A DNA stretch of 64,000 nt from NCBI GenBank assembly GCA_016742255.1, contig JACVCB010000002.1, forward strand, positions 82,501 to 146,500. The letters are read 5' to 3'. The notes under the pieces were generated by a model, which saw only the letters and a program-made list of their open reading frames with translations, was not told where the DNA came from and ran no database searches. The stretch is from Leptospira sp. (GTDB lineage: Bacteria; Spirochaetota; Leptospiria; Leptospirales; Leptospiraceae). The translations under genes and the position numbers were made by a program. This document shows, in pieces, positions 44,901-53,324 of the stretch (position 1 is its first letter; each line of letters begins with the position of its first letter).

Positions 44901-47036
44901 ATGCGAAATACAAAGACAGTTTTTAATATTCCAATCCTCTCCTTCCTTCTTGCGTTTCTACTATTCCTTCCTGCCAATTTCTTAAGTTCGGCACCTAAAA
45001 TTGATTTGGCTACCGAAATGAGTGGAGTGGCAATCTGGAACCAAGTTTTGGTTTTGGAAGACCCTACCCAATCGATTCCAGAATCAACGATTGTTTCGGG
45101 TGAAAAAGATGGAGAATTCAAACAACTCTCCTCACCTAATTTAGGTTTTTCTCAGTCTGTGTTTTGGGTCAAATTAGATGTTACCAATCCAAGTTCACAA
45201 ATAGTGCGCTGGAATTTGTTATTTGATTTTCCTCTGATAGACGAAATCCAAATTTTAGGTGACCCAGTTCCCAAAAATTCCTTACGAAAACTTGGCGACA
45301 CTTCTCCTTTTTCCGAACGAAACGTGGAATACAGAAATCCTGTTTTTCCCTTCGAAACACTTCCTAAAACAAACTCTGTCTATTATCTCAAAATTAGATC
45401 CGAATCAACTATCCCATTGGCATTGGAACTTTGGACGGAACGAGAATTTAATGAAAAGATAAACAAGGAACAGATAATCTTCGGGATCTTTTACGGAATA
45501 TTGTTTGTGATGATTGCTTACAATTTTTTCATTTATATTTTTACGTATGAAAAAAGTTATCTACTGTATCTTTTTTTCATCAGTTCTATATTTTTCTTTC
45601 ACCTAGTGAACAATGGATTTGCTTTTCAGTACATTTGGCCCAATTGGGTCTTTTGGGCAAATTATTCCTTGCCATTTTTTATCTGTTTGTCCTGCATCAC
45701 GGGAATCATTTTTACTCATAATTATTTAAGTTTGAAAAAACACCTCCCAAAAGTTTCCAAATTGATGTGGGTTTGGGTAGGAATCCTTGTTTTGTTTTCT
45801 TTCATTACGTTTTTTTTACACTACCGAGTTGCGATGGTCACCTCTATATTGTTAACTGTTCCCACAGCTCTTTTACTTGTGTATAGTGGAACATATACAT
45901 TTTTGGCAAATGTTCGAACTGCGCGGTATTATCTAATCTCTTGGTTGTTTTTTTTGTTAGGTGTTTTGTTATATTCTTTAAAAAGTTTAGGATTTTTATC
46001 AGACAATCATATCACAAGATGGACCATTCAAATTGGAACAGCCTTACAAACAATTTTATTATCATTAGGTTTGGCAGACAGAATCAATTTTTTAACCAGA
46101 AGTTTGAGGGAAAATCTAAGGGATCTGTCTCATGCTAAGATAAAAATTGAAGAATCTGAAAAACGTTTTAGAGAAATTTTCCAAGGTTCTGATGAAGTGA
46201 TTTTAATGATGAATGAAGATTTCGAAATCATCAATGCGAATCGATCATTATCAAAACACCTTGGTTATCGATTAGATGATTTGAGAAACAAAAAAATTAC
46301 AGAAATCCTTTATACAGGAAGAGACCAAAAATCAGATTATAACGTGATGTATGTAAATGACAAACTCACAGATTTAAAGATGACTGGATCTGCAATCAAC
46401 TTTCGAACTGAGTTGTCACAAAAGTATGTAAAAGAACCAAAAGAAATGGTATGTCGTATCCAATACATTGATTTTGAAGAAACAAGAGAAGTGTTAATGA
46501 CCTTATCTCCCGAATATGAAGATACCATTATCCAACTCATTGATTCTGAAAAAATTGAACTTTCTATGAATAATTATCTACGAAATGCAGAACTTGTTTC
46601 CCAAAAAATAACTTCGCAATTAGCAAAATATCTAACAAACATTGAACAAACGGAAGTTCGCTCTTCTGTTCGAGAGATCATCATCAATGCTGTTGAACAT
46701 GGAAATTTGAATATCAGTTTTGATGAAAAATCAAAAGCACTGATGGAAGGAAATTACTTAGAGTTTTTGCAAAAACGACAAGAAGATCCAAGGTATCGTC
46801 ACAAAAAAGTAAAAATAGAATATTCCTTTAGCAATGAATATGTAGCTTATCGAATCACCGATGAAGGTAGAGGATTTGATCATAAAAAACATATGGAAAA
46901 ATCGTTAGATGCAATGAACGAGGCACATGTCCAACACGGAAGAGGGATCCTCATGACAAAATCGGTATTTGACCGAATTGAATACAACGACAAAGGGAAT
47001 CAGGTCAGTTTGATCAAATTTCTCAATCGTGATTAA
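44901..47036 (+). CDS. 7TMR-DISM sensor with PAS and RsbW-like ATPase domain
   Basis: 711 aa. A signal peptide, a beta-rich extracellular DISMED2-like domain (about 35-200), seven membrane segments (about 205-400) and a PAS region (about 430-540) with SEKRFREIFQGSDEV. The C-terminal ATPase (about 560-711) has an RsbW-like N-box EIIINAVEHGNL and a DEGRGFDH glycine motif, ending HGRGILMTKSVF. No H-box occurs, so a serine-kinase/anti-sigma-type output is more likely than His phosphotransfer. No clear Shine-Dalgarno site precedes the ATG. Divergent from the amine oxidase gene by 82 bases. Confidence 0.8.
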   Translation: MRNTKTVFNIPILSFLLAFLLFLPANFLSSAPKIDLATEMSGVAIWNQVLVLEDPTQSIPESTIVSGEKDGEFKQLSSPNLGFSQSVFWVKLDVTNPSSQIVRWNLLFDFPLIDEIQILGDPVPKNSLRKLGDTSPFSERNVEYRNPVFPFETLPKTNSVYYLKIRSESTIPLALELWTEREFNEKINKEQIIFGIFYGILFVMIAYNFFIYIFTYEKSYLLYLFFISSIFFFHLVNNGFAFQYIWPNWVFWANYSLPFFICLSCITGIIFTHNYLSLKKHLPKVSKLMWVWVGILVLFSFITFFLHYRVAMVTSILLTVPTALLLVYSGTYTFLANVRTARYYLISWLFFLLGVLLYSLKSLGFLSDNHITRWTIQIGTALQTILLSLGLADRINFLTRSLRENLRDLSHAKIKIEESEKRFREIFQGSDEVILMMNEDFEIINANRSLSKHLGYRLDDLRNKKITEILYTGRDQKSDYNVMYVNDKLTDLKMTGSAINFRTELSQKYVKEPKEMVCRIQYIDFEETREVLMTLSPEYEDTIIQLIDSEKIELSMNNYLRNAELVSQKITSQLAKYLTNIEQTEVRSSVREIIINAVEHGNLNISFDEKSKALMEGNYLEFLQKRQEDPRYRHKKVKIEYSFSNEYVAYRITDEGRGFDHKKHMEKSLDAMNEAHVQHGRGILMTKSVFDRIEYNDKGNQVSLIKFLNRD

Positions 47037-47959
47037 TTTTTTTGCCAGTCGAGAACCCACCATTCATTCCATTCCTTGGAATAAAGGAGTTTTCCTGGCA
47101 AATGACTTTGTAATAAACTTAAAAATTCATCTTTTTTCTCGGTGATGATTCCTGAAAAAATAATTCTAGGTGCATTGATTTTTGCCAGATGACGGATGTT
47201 TTGTGATAGAACTGCAAACGTTATATTGGCAATTGCCAAATCATATCTTTCATTAGAAAGTTTAGGATTGTCGATCCCTGATTCTTCTACACTAAATTGA
47301 AATCCTTTTGGGTATTCGTTTTCAGTCCAGTTAGACCAAGCTGCTTTCACAGCATTTGGATCTATGTCCAAAGCAAAAATTTTACTCACTCCAAACTTAG
47401 CAAGACCAATCGATAAAATTCCAGAACCTGTCCCTACATCACATGCTGATTGGAATAAAAACTTACCTTCTGCAAATAATGAATCCAAATGTTCTAAAAT
47501 GAGTTTGGTCGTTTCATGGTGACCTGTTCCGAATGCCACACCAGGGTTAATGAAAAGAGGAATGCCTCCCGTAGGTTTCCATAATGCGATTGTATTCGGT
47601 TCATTTTTTTCCCAAGTAGGGATCACCCAAATTTTATTTCCAATAGGGAAGGGTTTGTAATATTCTTTGTATGCTTCTTCGTAATCCCTGGTTTCAATGA
47701 TACGCGATTCCGAATTAGAATTGTTAGGTGTATGAAGTTTTAGAAAGATTAGAATTTTTAATTCCTTTTCTACTTCATCAGGTTGTAAATAAATACGAAT
47801 ATTTGTATTGTCTCGGATGAGGCCCTGGTCTTTTTCTTTTGGTGCTTCACCGTCAAAAAGAATTTCATAATAACCAGCACATTGCAAAGAATCTAGAAGT
47901 TCATAAAATGGATCTGATAATTCTTTTGGTAAATTGACTTTTAATTCTCGGTATTCCAA
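47033..47959 (-). CDS. prmA: Ribosomal protein L11 methyltransferase
   Basis: 308 aa. Methylates ribosomal protein L11 using S-adenosylmethionine. The SAM-binding GVAFGTGHHETT and CDVGTGSGILSIG motifs and the ALDIDPNAVKAAW segment are diagnostic, and NPGVAFGTGHH is the L11-methyltransferase signature. Start is a TTG at 47959, six bases after an AGG Shine-Dalgarno site and two bases from the XRE gene's stop. Stop overlaps the convergent kinase gene. Confidence 0.9.
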   Translation of the reverse strand: MEYRELKVNLPKELSDPFYELLDSLQCAGYYEILFDGEAPKEKDQGLIRDNTNIRIYLQPDEVEKELKILIFLKLHTPNNSNSESRIIETRDYEEAYKEYYKPFPIGNKIWVIPTWEKNEPNTIALWKPTGGIPLFINPGVAFGTGHHETTKLILEHLDSLFAEGKFLFQSACDVGTGSGILSIGLAKFGVSKIFALDIDPNAVKAAWSNWTENEYPKGFQFSVEESGIDNPKLSNERYDLAIANITFAVLSQNIRHLAKINAPRIIFSGIITEKKDEFLSLLQSHLPGKLLYSKEWNEWWVLDWQKN

Positions 47960-47961
47960 AC

Positions 47962-48585
47962 TTAACCTATTTCATCCGTGTAATCCATCACCAAGTACAT
48001 AAGAGTTTCTTGGTCTGTAGGATTGGAATATTCATGAGAGACATCTGCCTTAAAAAACACAGAGTCTTTTGGCTCAAGTTCTACTACCTTTTCCCCTACA
48101 CGCAATCGAAGTTTCCCAGAGACAACAACGAGGTTTTCTGTGGTCCCTGTTTTGTGTGGTTCAGCAACTTCATGTCCACCCGGCTTTAATATGAGTTCAT
48201 AAAATTCTGTTTTGCGGTTTCCTAGGAATGGAAACAGGGCACGGCTTGCAAACACCTTTGAATTGGAATATAAAACCTTGGAGTTTTCTGCTTTTAAGAT
48301 ATGGATTCCGTCTTGGTTTTTTTCTTTCAGGAGTTCGGAAAAAGGAACATTGAGCCCGTTTGCAATTTTCCATAAAACAGAGATGGTCGGCACAGATTTC
48401 CCTTGTTCAATTTGAGACAACATCGCTCGGCTGACACCACATCGGTTTGCGAGTTTGTCCAAAGAAAATCCTTTGGTATGACGGATGAGTTTCAGGTTTT
48501 CTTTGACAACATCTGTTATATAGTCGCCCGATTCTGAAATTAAAGGATCTAATCCGTCACTTATTTGTTCTACTTTACTGACCAT
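47962..48585 (-). CDS. XRE-family regulator with C-terminal cupin domain
   Basis: 207 aa from ATG at 48585; a TTG frame extends to 48600. N-terminal helix-turn-helix ([31 protein letters not shown]) and a C-terminal cupin ([46 protein letters not shown]). Such regulators (PuuR/SinR-like) bind small molecules in the cupin. It immediately precedes prmA. Target genes unknown. Confidence 0.87.
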   Translation of the reverse strand: MVSKVEQISDGLDPLISESGDYITDVVKENLKLIRHTKGFSLDKLANRCGVSRAMLSQIEQGKSVPTISVLWKIANGLNVPFSELLKEKNQDGIHILKAENSKVLYSNSKVFASRALFPFLGNRKTEFYELILKPGGHEVAEPHKTGTTENLVVVSGKLRLRVGEKVVELEPKDSVFFKADVSHEYSNPTDQETLMYLVMDYTDEIG

Positions 48586-48624
48586 TGTCCAAGCGTCCAA
48601 TATAACAGAGGTACTGTCAAGAAA

Positions 48625-49311
48625 CTATCGTTTGTGTCTTTCTTTTTTCTCTTCGATGACAAACACAGGTGGGAGTTTCATCCCTTGTGGGAATTTTTTT
48701 TGGACTTCTTTGGCTGTCCCGCGGAAAGAAGTTTCGTGTGCGAACGAAATTCCCAGTGCCAAAAAGAGCATTCGATCATTAGGAAGGATTTTGGCGAGAG
48801 TTTCCAGGCAATGTTTAGCTCGGTATGGGGTTTCGTAAAAGGCGAGTGTGATCCCTAGTCCTAAGTATTGTTTTAAAGTCTTTTCCCTTTCTTTTTCCTC
48901 TCTCGGTAAAAATCCAAGGAATAAAAAAGGTGAGGTCGCAAAACCAGAACTGGTGAGAGCTGAAACAAGTGCAGTGGGACCTGGTGCCGATCTCACTTCC
49001 ACTCCCATCTCCCAAGCGAGTGGGACAAGCCACTTACCTGGGTCTTCGAGGCCTGGACTTCCAGAATCAGAGATGAGACAAGTGCGTTTTGTCATGGCAA
49101 GTTTCATTCCAATTTCATCCATCTCGGTTCTCGAAGTATGTTCATTGAGAAGGTCAAATGGTTTTGAGATCCCTAGTTTTTTCAGTAGGGTAGAAGTGGT
49201 CCTTTGTTCTTCCCCTAAGATCCAATCTGCTTCCTCTAGCAATTGTTTTGTGCGTGGTGGAAGGTCTAAGTCGTTTCCAATGGAATTGGATACTAAATAC
49301 AATCGATTCAT
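48625..49311 (-). CDS. RsmI-like tetrapyrrole-methylase-family methyltransferase
   Basis: 228 aa. SAM-dependent methyltransferase fold: LYLVSNSIGNDLDLPPR, ISDSGSPGLEDPGKWLV (RsmI-type glycine loop), APGPTALVSALTSSGF and FLGFLPREEKERE, FYETPYRAKHCLETL. RsmI ribose-methylates 16S rRNA C1402. It is shorter than typical RsmI (about 280 aa) because it ends after the core. ATG overlaps the stop of the HAD hydrolase gene by four bases (ATGA). Confidence 0.85.
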   Translation of the reverse strand: MNRLYLVSNSIGNDLDLPPRTKQLLEEADWILGEEQRTTSTLLKKLGISKPFDLLNEHTSRTEMDEIGMKLAMTKRTCLISDSGSPGLEDPGKWLVPLAWEMGVEVRSAPGPTALVSALTSSGFATSPFLFLGFLPREEKEREKTLKQYLGLGITLAFYETPYRAKHCLETLAKILPNDRMLFLALGISFAHETSFRGTAKEVQKKFPQGMKLPPVFVIEEKKERHKR

Positions 49312-50135
49312 TTGATTACAGTTTGGTAGGTAAAATATGGTTGGATGAGGATTCCTTTTGCACTGCAGGCCTTAACAAATTCAGGATCACCTTTATCAAT
49401 GGCCACTCCGAATTCTTTGGCTTTGGTTAACATGGGATAGTCATTAAACGAATCACCAAAAACCAAATCAGGATACTGGCCAATTCTTTCTTCGATTGCT
49501 TTGACTTTCCCTTCGCCATATGTATATGGTTCAATGAGTTCGTGAGTATACCTTTCATTTCCATCTAAGGTTTGTCTCATACCAATGACGTTACTTTCTA
49601 ACACAGGAAAGTGGTGAGCGATGGCAGCAATGCCTGGTTCAGGAGAAGCTGTTACAATGTAGACTTGCCATTTATGGTGGTGTAAGTATTGGATTAAATC
49701 TTTCATTTCCACTTGAGGAAAAACTCCAGACTCATCTTCAGGTAAGTTTACTCGTTTCCAAGCACGTCTTGCAATTTCGTAATAATCTTCTTTTGATAGA
49801 CCTTGGAATAAAAAACAAGTCCAACGATACCCTCTTTCAACTCCAAATTCTTTTAATTGGAAAGAATACTCTTCCCATATCAAATGTTCTTTTTCAGCTA
49901 AACTGAGTTTTGTGTGGTCTTTCCAAAGTTTTTTATCACGGAAAAAAGAGGAGAGATCAGTCGGTAAAAATGTAAGATTTTCCCTGATGATTTGGTCCAT
50001 GATTTTTTCGCCAAAATCATTACGGATCAGTGTATTATCAAAATCAAAACAGACAATGCCTGTTTTATTAGGTATCAGTGTTGTCAGACGGTCATAAATT
50101 TCATCTGTCCAACTATGCTTTGTAAGGTTTGTCAC
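49308..50135 (-). CDS. HAD-superfamily phosphatase, phosphoserine-phosphatase-like
   Basis: 275 aa. HAD motif I is CFDFDNTLI; motif II is in VTASPEP; motif III/IV is FGDSFNDYPML with the Asp pair. The cap segment sits between them, as in HAD-IB phosphatases. GTG start with weak Shine-Dalgarno site, 6 bases after the M23 peptidase stop. Substrate unknown; it is coupled to the RsmI-like gene. Confidence 0.86.
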   Translation of the reverse strand: MTNLTKHSWTDEIYDRLTTLIPNKTGIVCFDFDNTLIRNDFGEKIMDQIIRENLTFLPTDLSSFFRDKKLWKDHTKLSLAEKEHLIWEEYSFQLKEFGVERGYRWTCFLFQGLSKEDYYEIARRAWKRVNLPEDESGVFPQVEMKDLIQYLHHHKWQVYIVTASPEPGIAAIAHHFPVLESNVIGMRQTLDGNERYTHELIEPYTYGEGKVKAIEERIGQYPDLVFGDSFNDYPMLTKAKEFGVAIDKGDPEFVKACSAKGILIQPYFTYQTVIK

Positions 50136-50141
50136 AAATAC

Positions 50142-50927
50142 TTAGTCTGCAAATCCGACAAGGTTTGTGGCAACACCTTCTTCAAATGGAGTGAGAAAGT
50201 TTTCAGGATTCAAATACACATTATGAAATCGAACTTCGAAATGGACATGAGGTCCTGTTGACTTTCCCGTGTTACCAGAAAAAGCGATGATTTGTCCTTT
50301 TTTCACAATGTCACCAGGTTTTACGAGTAACTCTTGGTTATGCCCATACACTGTATGGAAATGGTTCATGTCATGGTGGTAAATTTTAACAGCCAGTCCA
50401 TAGTCACCACCTCTCCCCGCTTCTTCTACCACTCCATCTGCTGCCGCAAGTACGATCGAGTTTTTCGGAATGGCGATGTCAAGGCCTGTATGCCAAGTGT
50501 TCCAACGCCTTCCAATCCGAGAAGAAATTCGAGATTTGTTATTGGGTAACACTGGCCAAATGAATTGGTCGATCGGAGAATCGATGGTTTCACGAAAGAG
50601 TTCTTTTTCTTGGAGGTTCCGCATGTATTCAGCGGAATAAGGGAAAAATACGGAGCGTTTCAAACGTTTGAGTTCGGTTTCCGTGAGGTGGTTGATTTCC
50701 ATTACCTCTTGGGCAAGCACACCGAATTCAGATGCCTTTTCCAATACGGATTTTTTCTCTGCATTGAGATCCACCCAAAGGCCCCATTGGTCGTTATACC
50801 GTTGGAACACATGATTGTCTAAAAAAACAGGACCATTTTTTTGCTTTTGGTATGCCGCATAGGCCGAGTAGGTCACGACAAAGAGGATTAGGACCAGTAT
50901 GATATAGTAACTGCGGTTTCGCTTCAT
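50142..50927 (-). CDS. M23 (LytM) peptidase-family protein, membrane-anchored
   Basis: 261 aa. An N-terminal membrane anchor (about residues 7-25), a linker, then the M23 domain: metal ligands in HTGLDIA, catalytic residues in YGHNQEL and HVHFEV. The full set (HxxxD, HxH) is present, so it is probably an active peptidoglycan endopeptidase. ATG at 50927 follows a GAGG; an alternative TTG is at 50942. Operon with the HAD and RsmI genes downstream. Confidence 0.86.
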   Translation of the reverse strand: MKRNRSYYIILVLILFVVTYSAYAAYQKQKNGPVFLDNHVFQRYNDQWGLWVDLNAEKKSVLEKASEFGVLAQEVMEINHLTETELKRLKRSVFFPYSAEYMRNLQEKELFRETIDSPIDQFIWPVLPNNKSRISSRIGRRWNTWHTGLDIAIPKNSIVLAAADGVVEEAGRGGDYGLAVKIYHHDMNHFHTVYGHNQELLVKPGDIVKKGQIIAFSGNTGKSTGPHVHFEVRFHNVYLNPENFLTPFEEGVATNLVGFAD

Positions 50928-51058
50928 CTCATTTCGCCTCAAAAACTATGGTGCAATGCCAAATTCTCACGGCCACCCACCTGGTCAAGGCGAAGAGGTC
51001 GGAAACTTGCGTCAATCATGGCTTTTATGTGACATAAGAAAGTGGGTCCAGTCTCTGT

Positions 51059-51103
51059 CATTTCCTTTTCTCGGAAGGAAATGAAAAATTAACGTTGTTA
51101 ATT
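51059..51103. repeat. Two adjacent inverted repeats in the gap before the M23 gene
   Basis: CATTTCCTT (51059-51067) and AAGGAAATG (51075-51083) form a perfect nine-pair stem. Next to it, AATTAAC (51087-51093) and GTTAATT (51097-51103) form a perfect seven-pair palindrome with a GTT centre. The second looks like an operator for the downstream M23 operon. Confidence 0.4.
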
Positions 51104-51182
51104 AGATTGGAATGGTTTTAGAAACAGGGGATAAGGGAAGGGAAAGGACCGATTGGGTTTCGATCCTTTCTTTCGGTTCCGA

Positions 51183-52427
51183 TTAGGAGGCGGCTTGTGT
51201 TTTCTGTTGGCCAGTGCGGTAGAGATAAATACCGGCAATCACCAAACAAACAATGCCAATGGCATAATATGCCCAATTGACATCAAAGTATCCAAGCACT
51301 AAAAATCCAAAGAGGAGTCTTGTAATCTCCAAGGCCCCCGCCCAAGATTTGTTTTCAATCAGTGCATTGATGGAAACGAGGGAAAGTGTCACCCAAATCG
51401 TAACAAGGACTTGGGAGACAAAACTGAACTTCGGAACAAAGAGTAAAAACGCAAACGAGAGGAGTAAGACCAAAACAAACCAAGTGGTTGTATAGGTTTT
51501 TACTTCAGTAGCAGGTTTAGGGTCATACTTTTGGAATGAATTTGGGCTTACTTCTGGAATGGGTAAAAATCCTGCTGGTTGGTTTCCCTGTCTTGGGTAC
51601 CAACCTGGTGGTTTTAAAAAGACACGGATTTTATCCATAAAGTATTCGGCGGCAAAGGCTTGTTTTAGAAGTTCCCAGTAGTAGTGGAAGTTTGCATACA
51701 CTGGGTTAAAACTGCGAAGTGGTTTTACAGTTCCATACACACAAGGTTCTGTTTCTTCTTGGAAAGTCCCGAACATACGATCAAAGAGGATAAAAATCCC
51801 ACCATGGTTTTTGTCGATGTAGATCGGGTTAATCGCGTGGTGCACTCGGTGGTGAGAAGGTGTCGAAAGGATGTACTCACCAATCTTTCCAATTTTACCT
51901 ACTGCTTTTGTGTGTACCCAAAATTGGTAGATAAGATTGATTTGTCCGCTGGCAAGATACATCCATGGGTGAAACCCAATGAGAGCGAGTGGCACATAAA
52001 ATACCCAAGTCACAAGGCCGCCAAGACCAGTTTGTCTGAGGGCAACCACAAGGTTGTATTCTTCACTGTGGTGGTGGATGACGTGTCCAGCCCAAAGGAA
52101 ATTCACTTCATGTGCTAAGCGGTGTGACCAATAATAACAGAAATCTTGACCGACAATACAAAGCACCCATGCCCAAGGGTTTGTCATGGCAAATTCAAAA
52201 AATCGAAAGTGTTCATAGATATAAAAATAGGCATATAAACCCACACCTTTTTGGAAAAGGCCCCAAATTTGGGAGATGATTCCCGTACTCAAATCGGCAA
52301 TCGAATCATTCAACCGGTACAGGTCTTTGTTCCTGCGGTAACCGATGTACACTTCAATGCCAATCAAAAGGAAAAAAACGGGGATGGCATACGTTACAAT
52401 GGGAGGGGGTGTGAAATTCTCAAACAT
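51183..52427 (-). CDS. Sterol desaturase / fatty-acid hydroxylase family membrane protein
   Basis: 414 aa with about eight membrane segments. The diiron histidine motifs are HRLAH (about residue 105), GHVIHHHSE and HHRVHHAINPIYIDKNHGG, the family HX3H, HX2HH and HX2HH set. DRMFGTFQEE follows. This architecture matches alkylglycerol monooxygenase-like or sterol-desaturase proteins that hydroxylate lipids. Long C-terminal membrane part (about 320-414) is unusual for the family. Standalone between the M23 gene and rsmA. Confidence 0.85.
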   Translation of the reverse strand: MFENFTPPPIVTYAIPVFFLLIGIEVYIGYRRNKDLYRLNDSIADLSTGIISQIWGLFQKGVGLYAYFYIYEHFRFFEFAMTNPWAWVLCIVGQDFCYYWSHRLAHEVNFLWAGHVIHHHSEEYNLVVALRQTGLGGLVTWVFYVPLALIGFHPWMYLASGQINLIYQFWVHTKAVGKIGKIGEYILSTPSHHRVHHAINPIYIDKNHGGIFILFDRMFGTFQEETEPCVYGTVKPLRSFNPVYANFHYYWELLKQAFAAEYFMDKIRVFLKPPGWYPRQGNQPAGFLPIPEVSPNSFQKYDPKPATEVKTYTTTWFVLVLLLSFAFLLFVPKFSFVSQVLVTIWVTLSLVSINALIENKSWAGALEITRLLFGFLVLGYFDVNWAYYAIGIVCLVIAGIYLYRTGQQKTQAAS

Positions 52428-52445
52428 AGCGGACTATATTTGACA

Positions 52446-53324
52446 TCATTTTGACAAAATGTCAAGTAAATGTTGACCAAGATTCAGAAATTGTTCACGG
52501 TTCAATTCTTCAGGTCGTTTGGTAGGAGGGATTTCTGAACGAACCAATGCTTCACCCAGTGCCTCACGGAAAATGGGATCATCTGAAAAGGGAGATTCCC
52601 TTAAACTCACTTGGATTTGTTTTCGTTTGCCCCAAAACACAGTTCGTAACATCCGAGACCAAATTTCCACTTCCACTTCTGATTGAGGAGACCAGTGCTG
52701 TTTGCCCTTTTCTTTTTTGGGAGAGAGTAAAATGAGAGCGGAATGGATTTTGGGAATGGGAAAAAAACAATTTTTATGGACTGTCTTTAGGTATTTCACT
52801 TCGCAGAAGGCAGATAAAAATACGGAGAGAGAAGAGGTTTCTTTCACAAGCCGTTCTGCAAACTCCTTTTGTACCATAAAAATTCCACCTTGGAAGTTTC
52901 GGCAATGAATGATCAGTGTGTTGATGATTTCTGTTGTGAGGTGGTAAGGTAAGTTTCCAAATACAAAAACTTTTTTAGGAAAAATATGGTGTAAATTTTC
53001 TAAGGCATCACCTGCAAATAAATTTGCTTTGGGAAATTTAGGTAAAATATCTTCTTTTGCCAATTGGATGTAAGCAAAATCAATTTCAAATAAATCAGTA
53101 TGTTTTCCTAAACTCAAAATTGGATAAGTTAAAGTTCCAAGTCCAATTCCAATTTCTGCCAAAGATACATCATCTTCAGTAAACAATGGTTTTGCGGTAT
53201 TGACGATATATTCCACAATGTTTTGATCGATTAGGAAATTTTGACCAAATTTTTTTTGGGCTCTGATTCCTTTTTGTTCAAAGAAGGTTTGGATTTGTGA
53301 GATAGTGGAATAAGGAGATTTCAA
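52446..53324 (-). CDS. rsmA: 16S rRNA dimethyladenosine transferase
   Basis: KsgA/RsmA dimethylates A1518 and A1519 of 16S rRNA. 292 aa from the TTG at 53324 (GAGG six bases upstream), inside the 3' end of the preceding comEC gene by 47 bases. Motifs: KKFGQNFLID, EIGIGLGTLTYPIL, FEIDFAYIQLAKED and VFGNLPYHLTTEII (NLPY). A longer frame starts at 53369 but has no Shine-Dalgarno site. Matches E. coli RsmA (273 aa) in length. Confidence 0.9.
   Translation of the reverse strand: MKSPYSTISQIQTFFEQKGIRAQKKFGQNFLIDQNIVEYIVNTAKPLFTEDDVSLAEIGIGLGTLTYPILSLGKHTDLFEIDFAYIQLAKEDILPKFPKANLFAGDALENLHHIFPKKVFVFGNLPYHLTTEIINTLIIHCRNFQGGIFMVQKEFAERLVKETSSLSVFLSAFCEVKYLKTVHKNCFFPIPKIHSALILLSPKKEKGKQHWSPQSEVEVEIWSRMLRTVFWGKRKQIQVSLRESPFSDDPIFREALGEALVRSEIPPTKRPEELNREQFLNLGQHLLDILSK

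Noticed and set aside
44816..45121. N-terminal extension of the amine oxidase to 45121
   Set aside because: It overlaps the divergent 7TMR-DISM gene and carries no homology, while the ATG at 44818 has a strong ribosome-binding site and a signal sequence.
48848..49315. 155-codon plus-strand frame over the RsmI-like gene
   Set aside because: It is antisense to motif-bearing methyltransferase sequence and has no upstream Shine-Dalgarno site.
51684..52118. Open frame antisense to the sterol desaturase gene
   Set aside because: The opposite strand encodes conserved histidine motifs; this frame has no domain.
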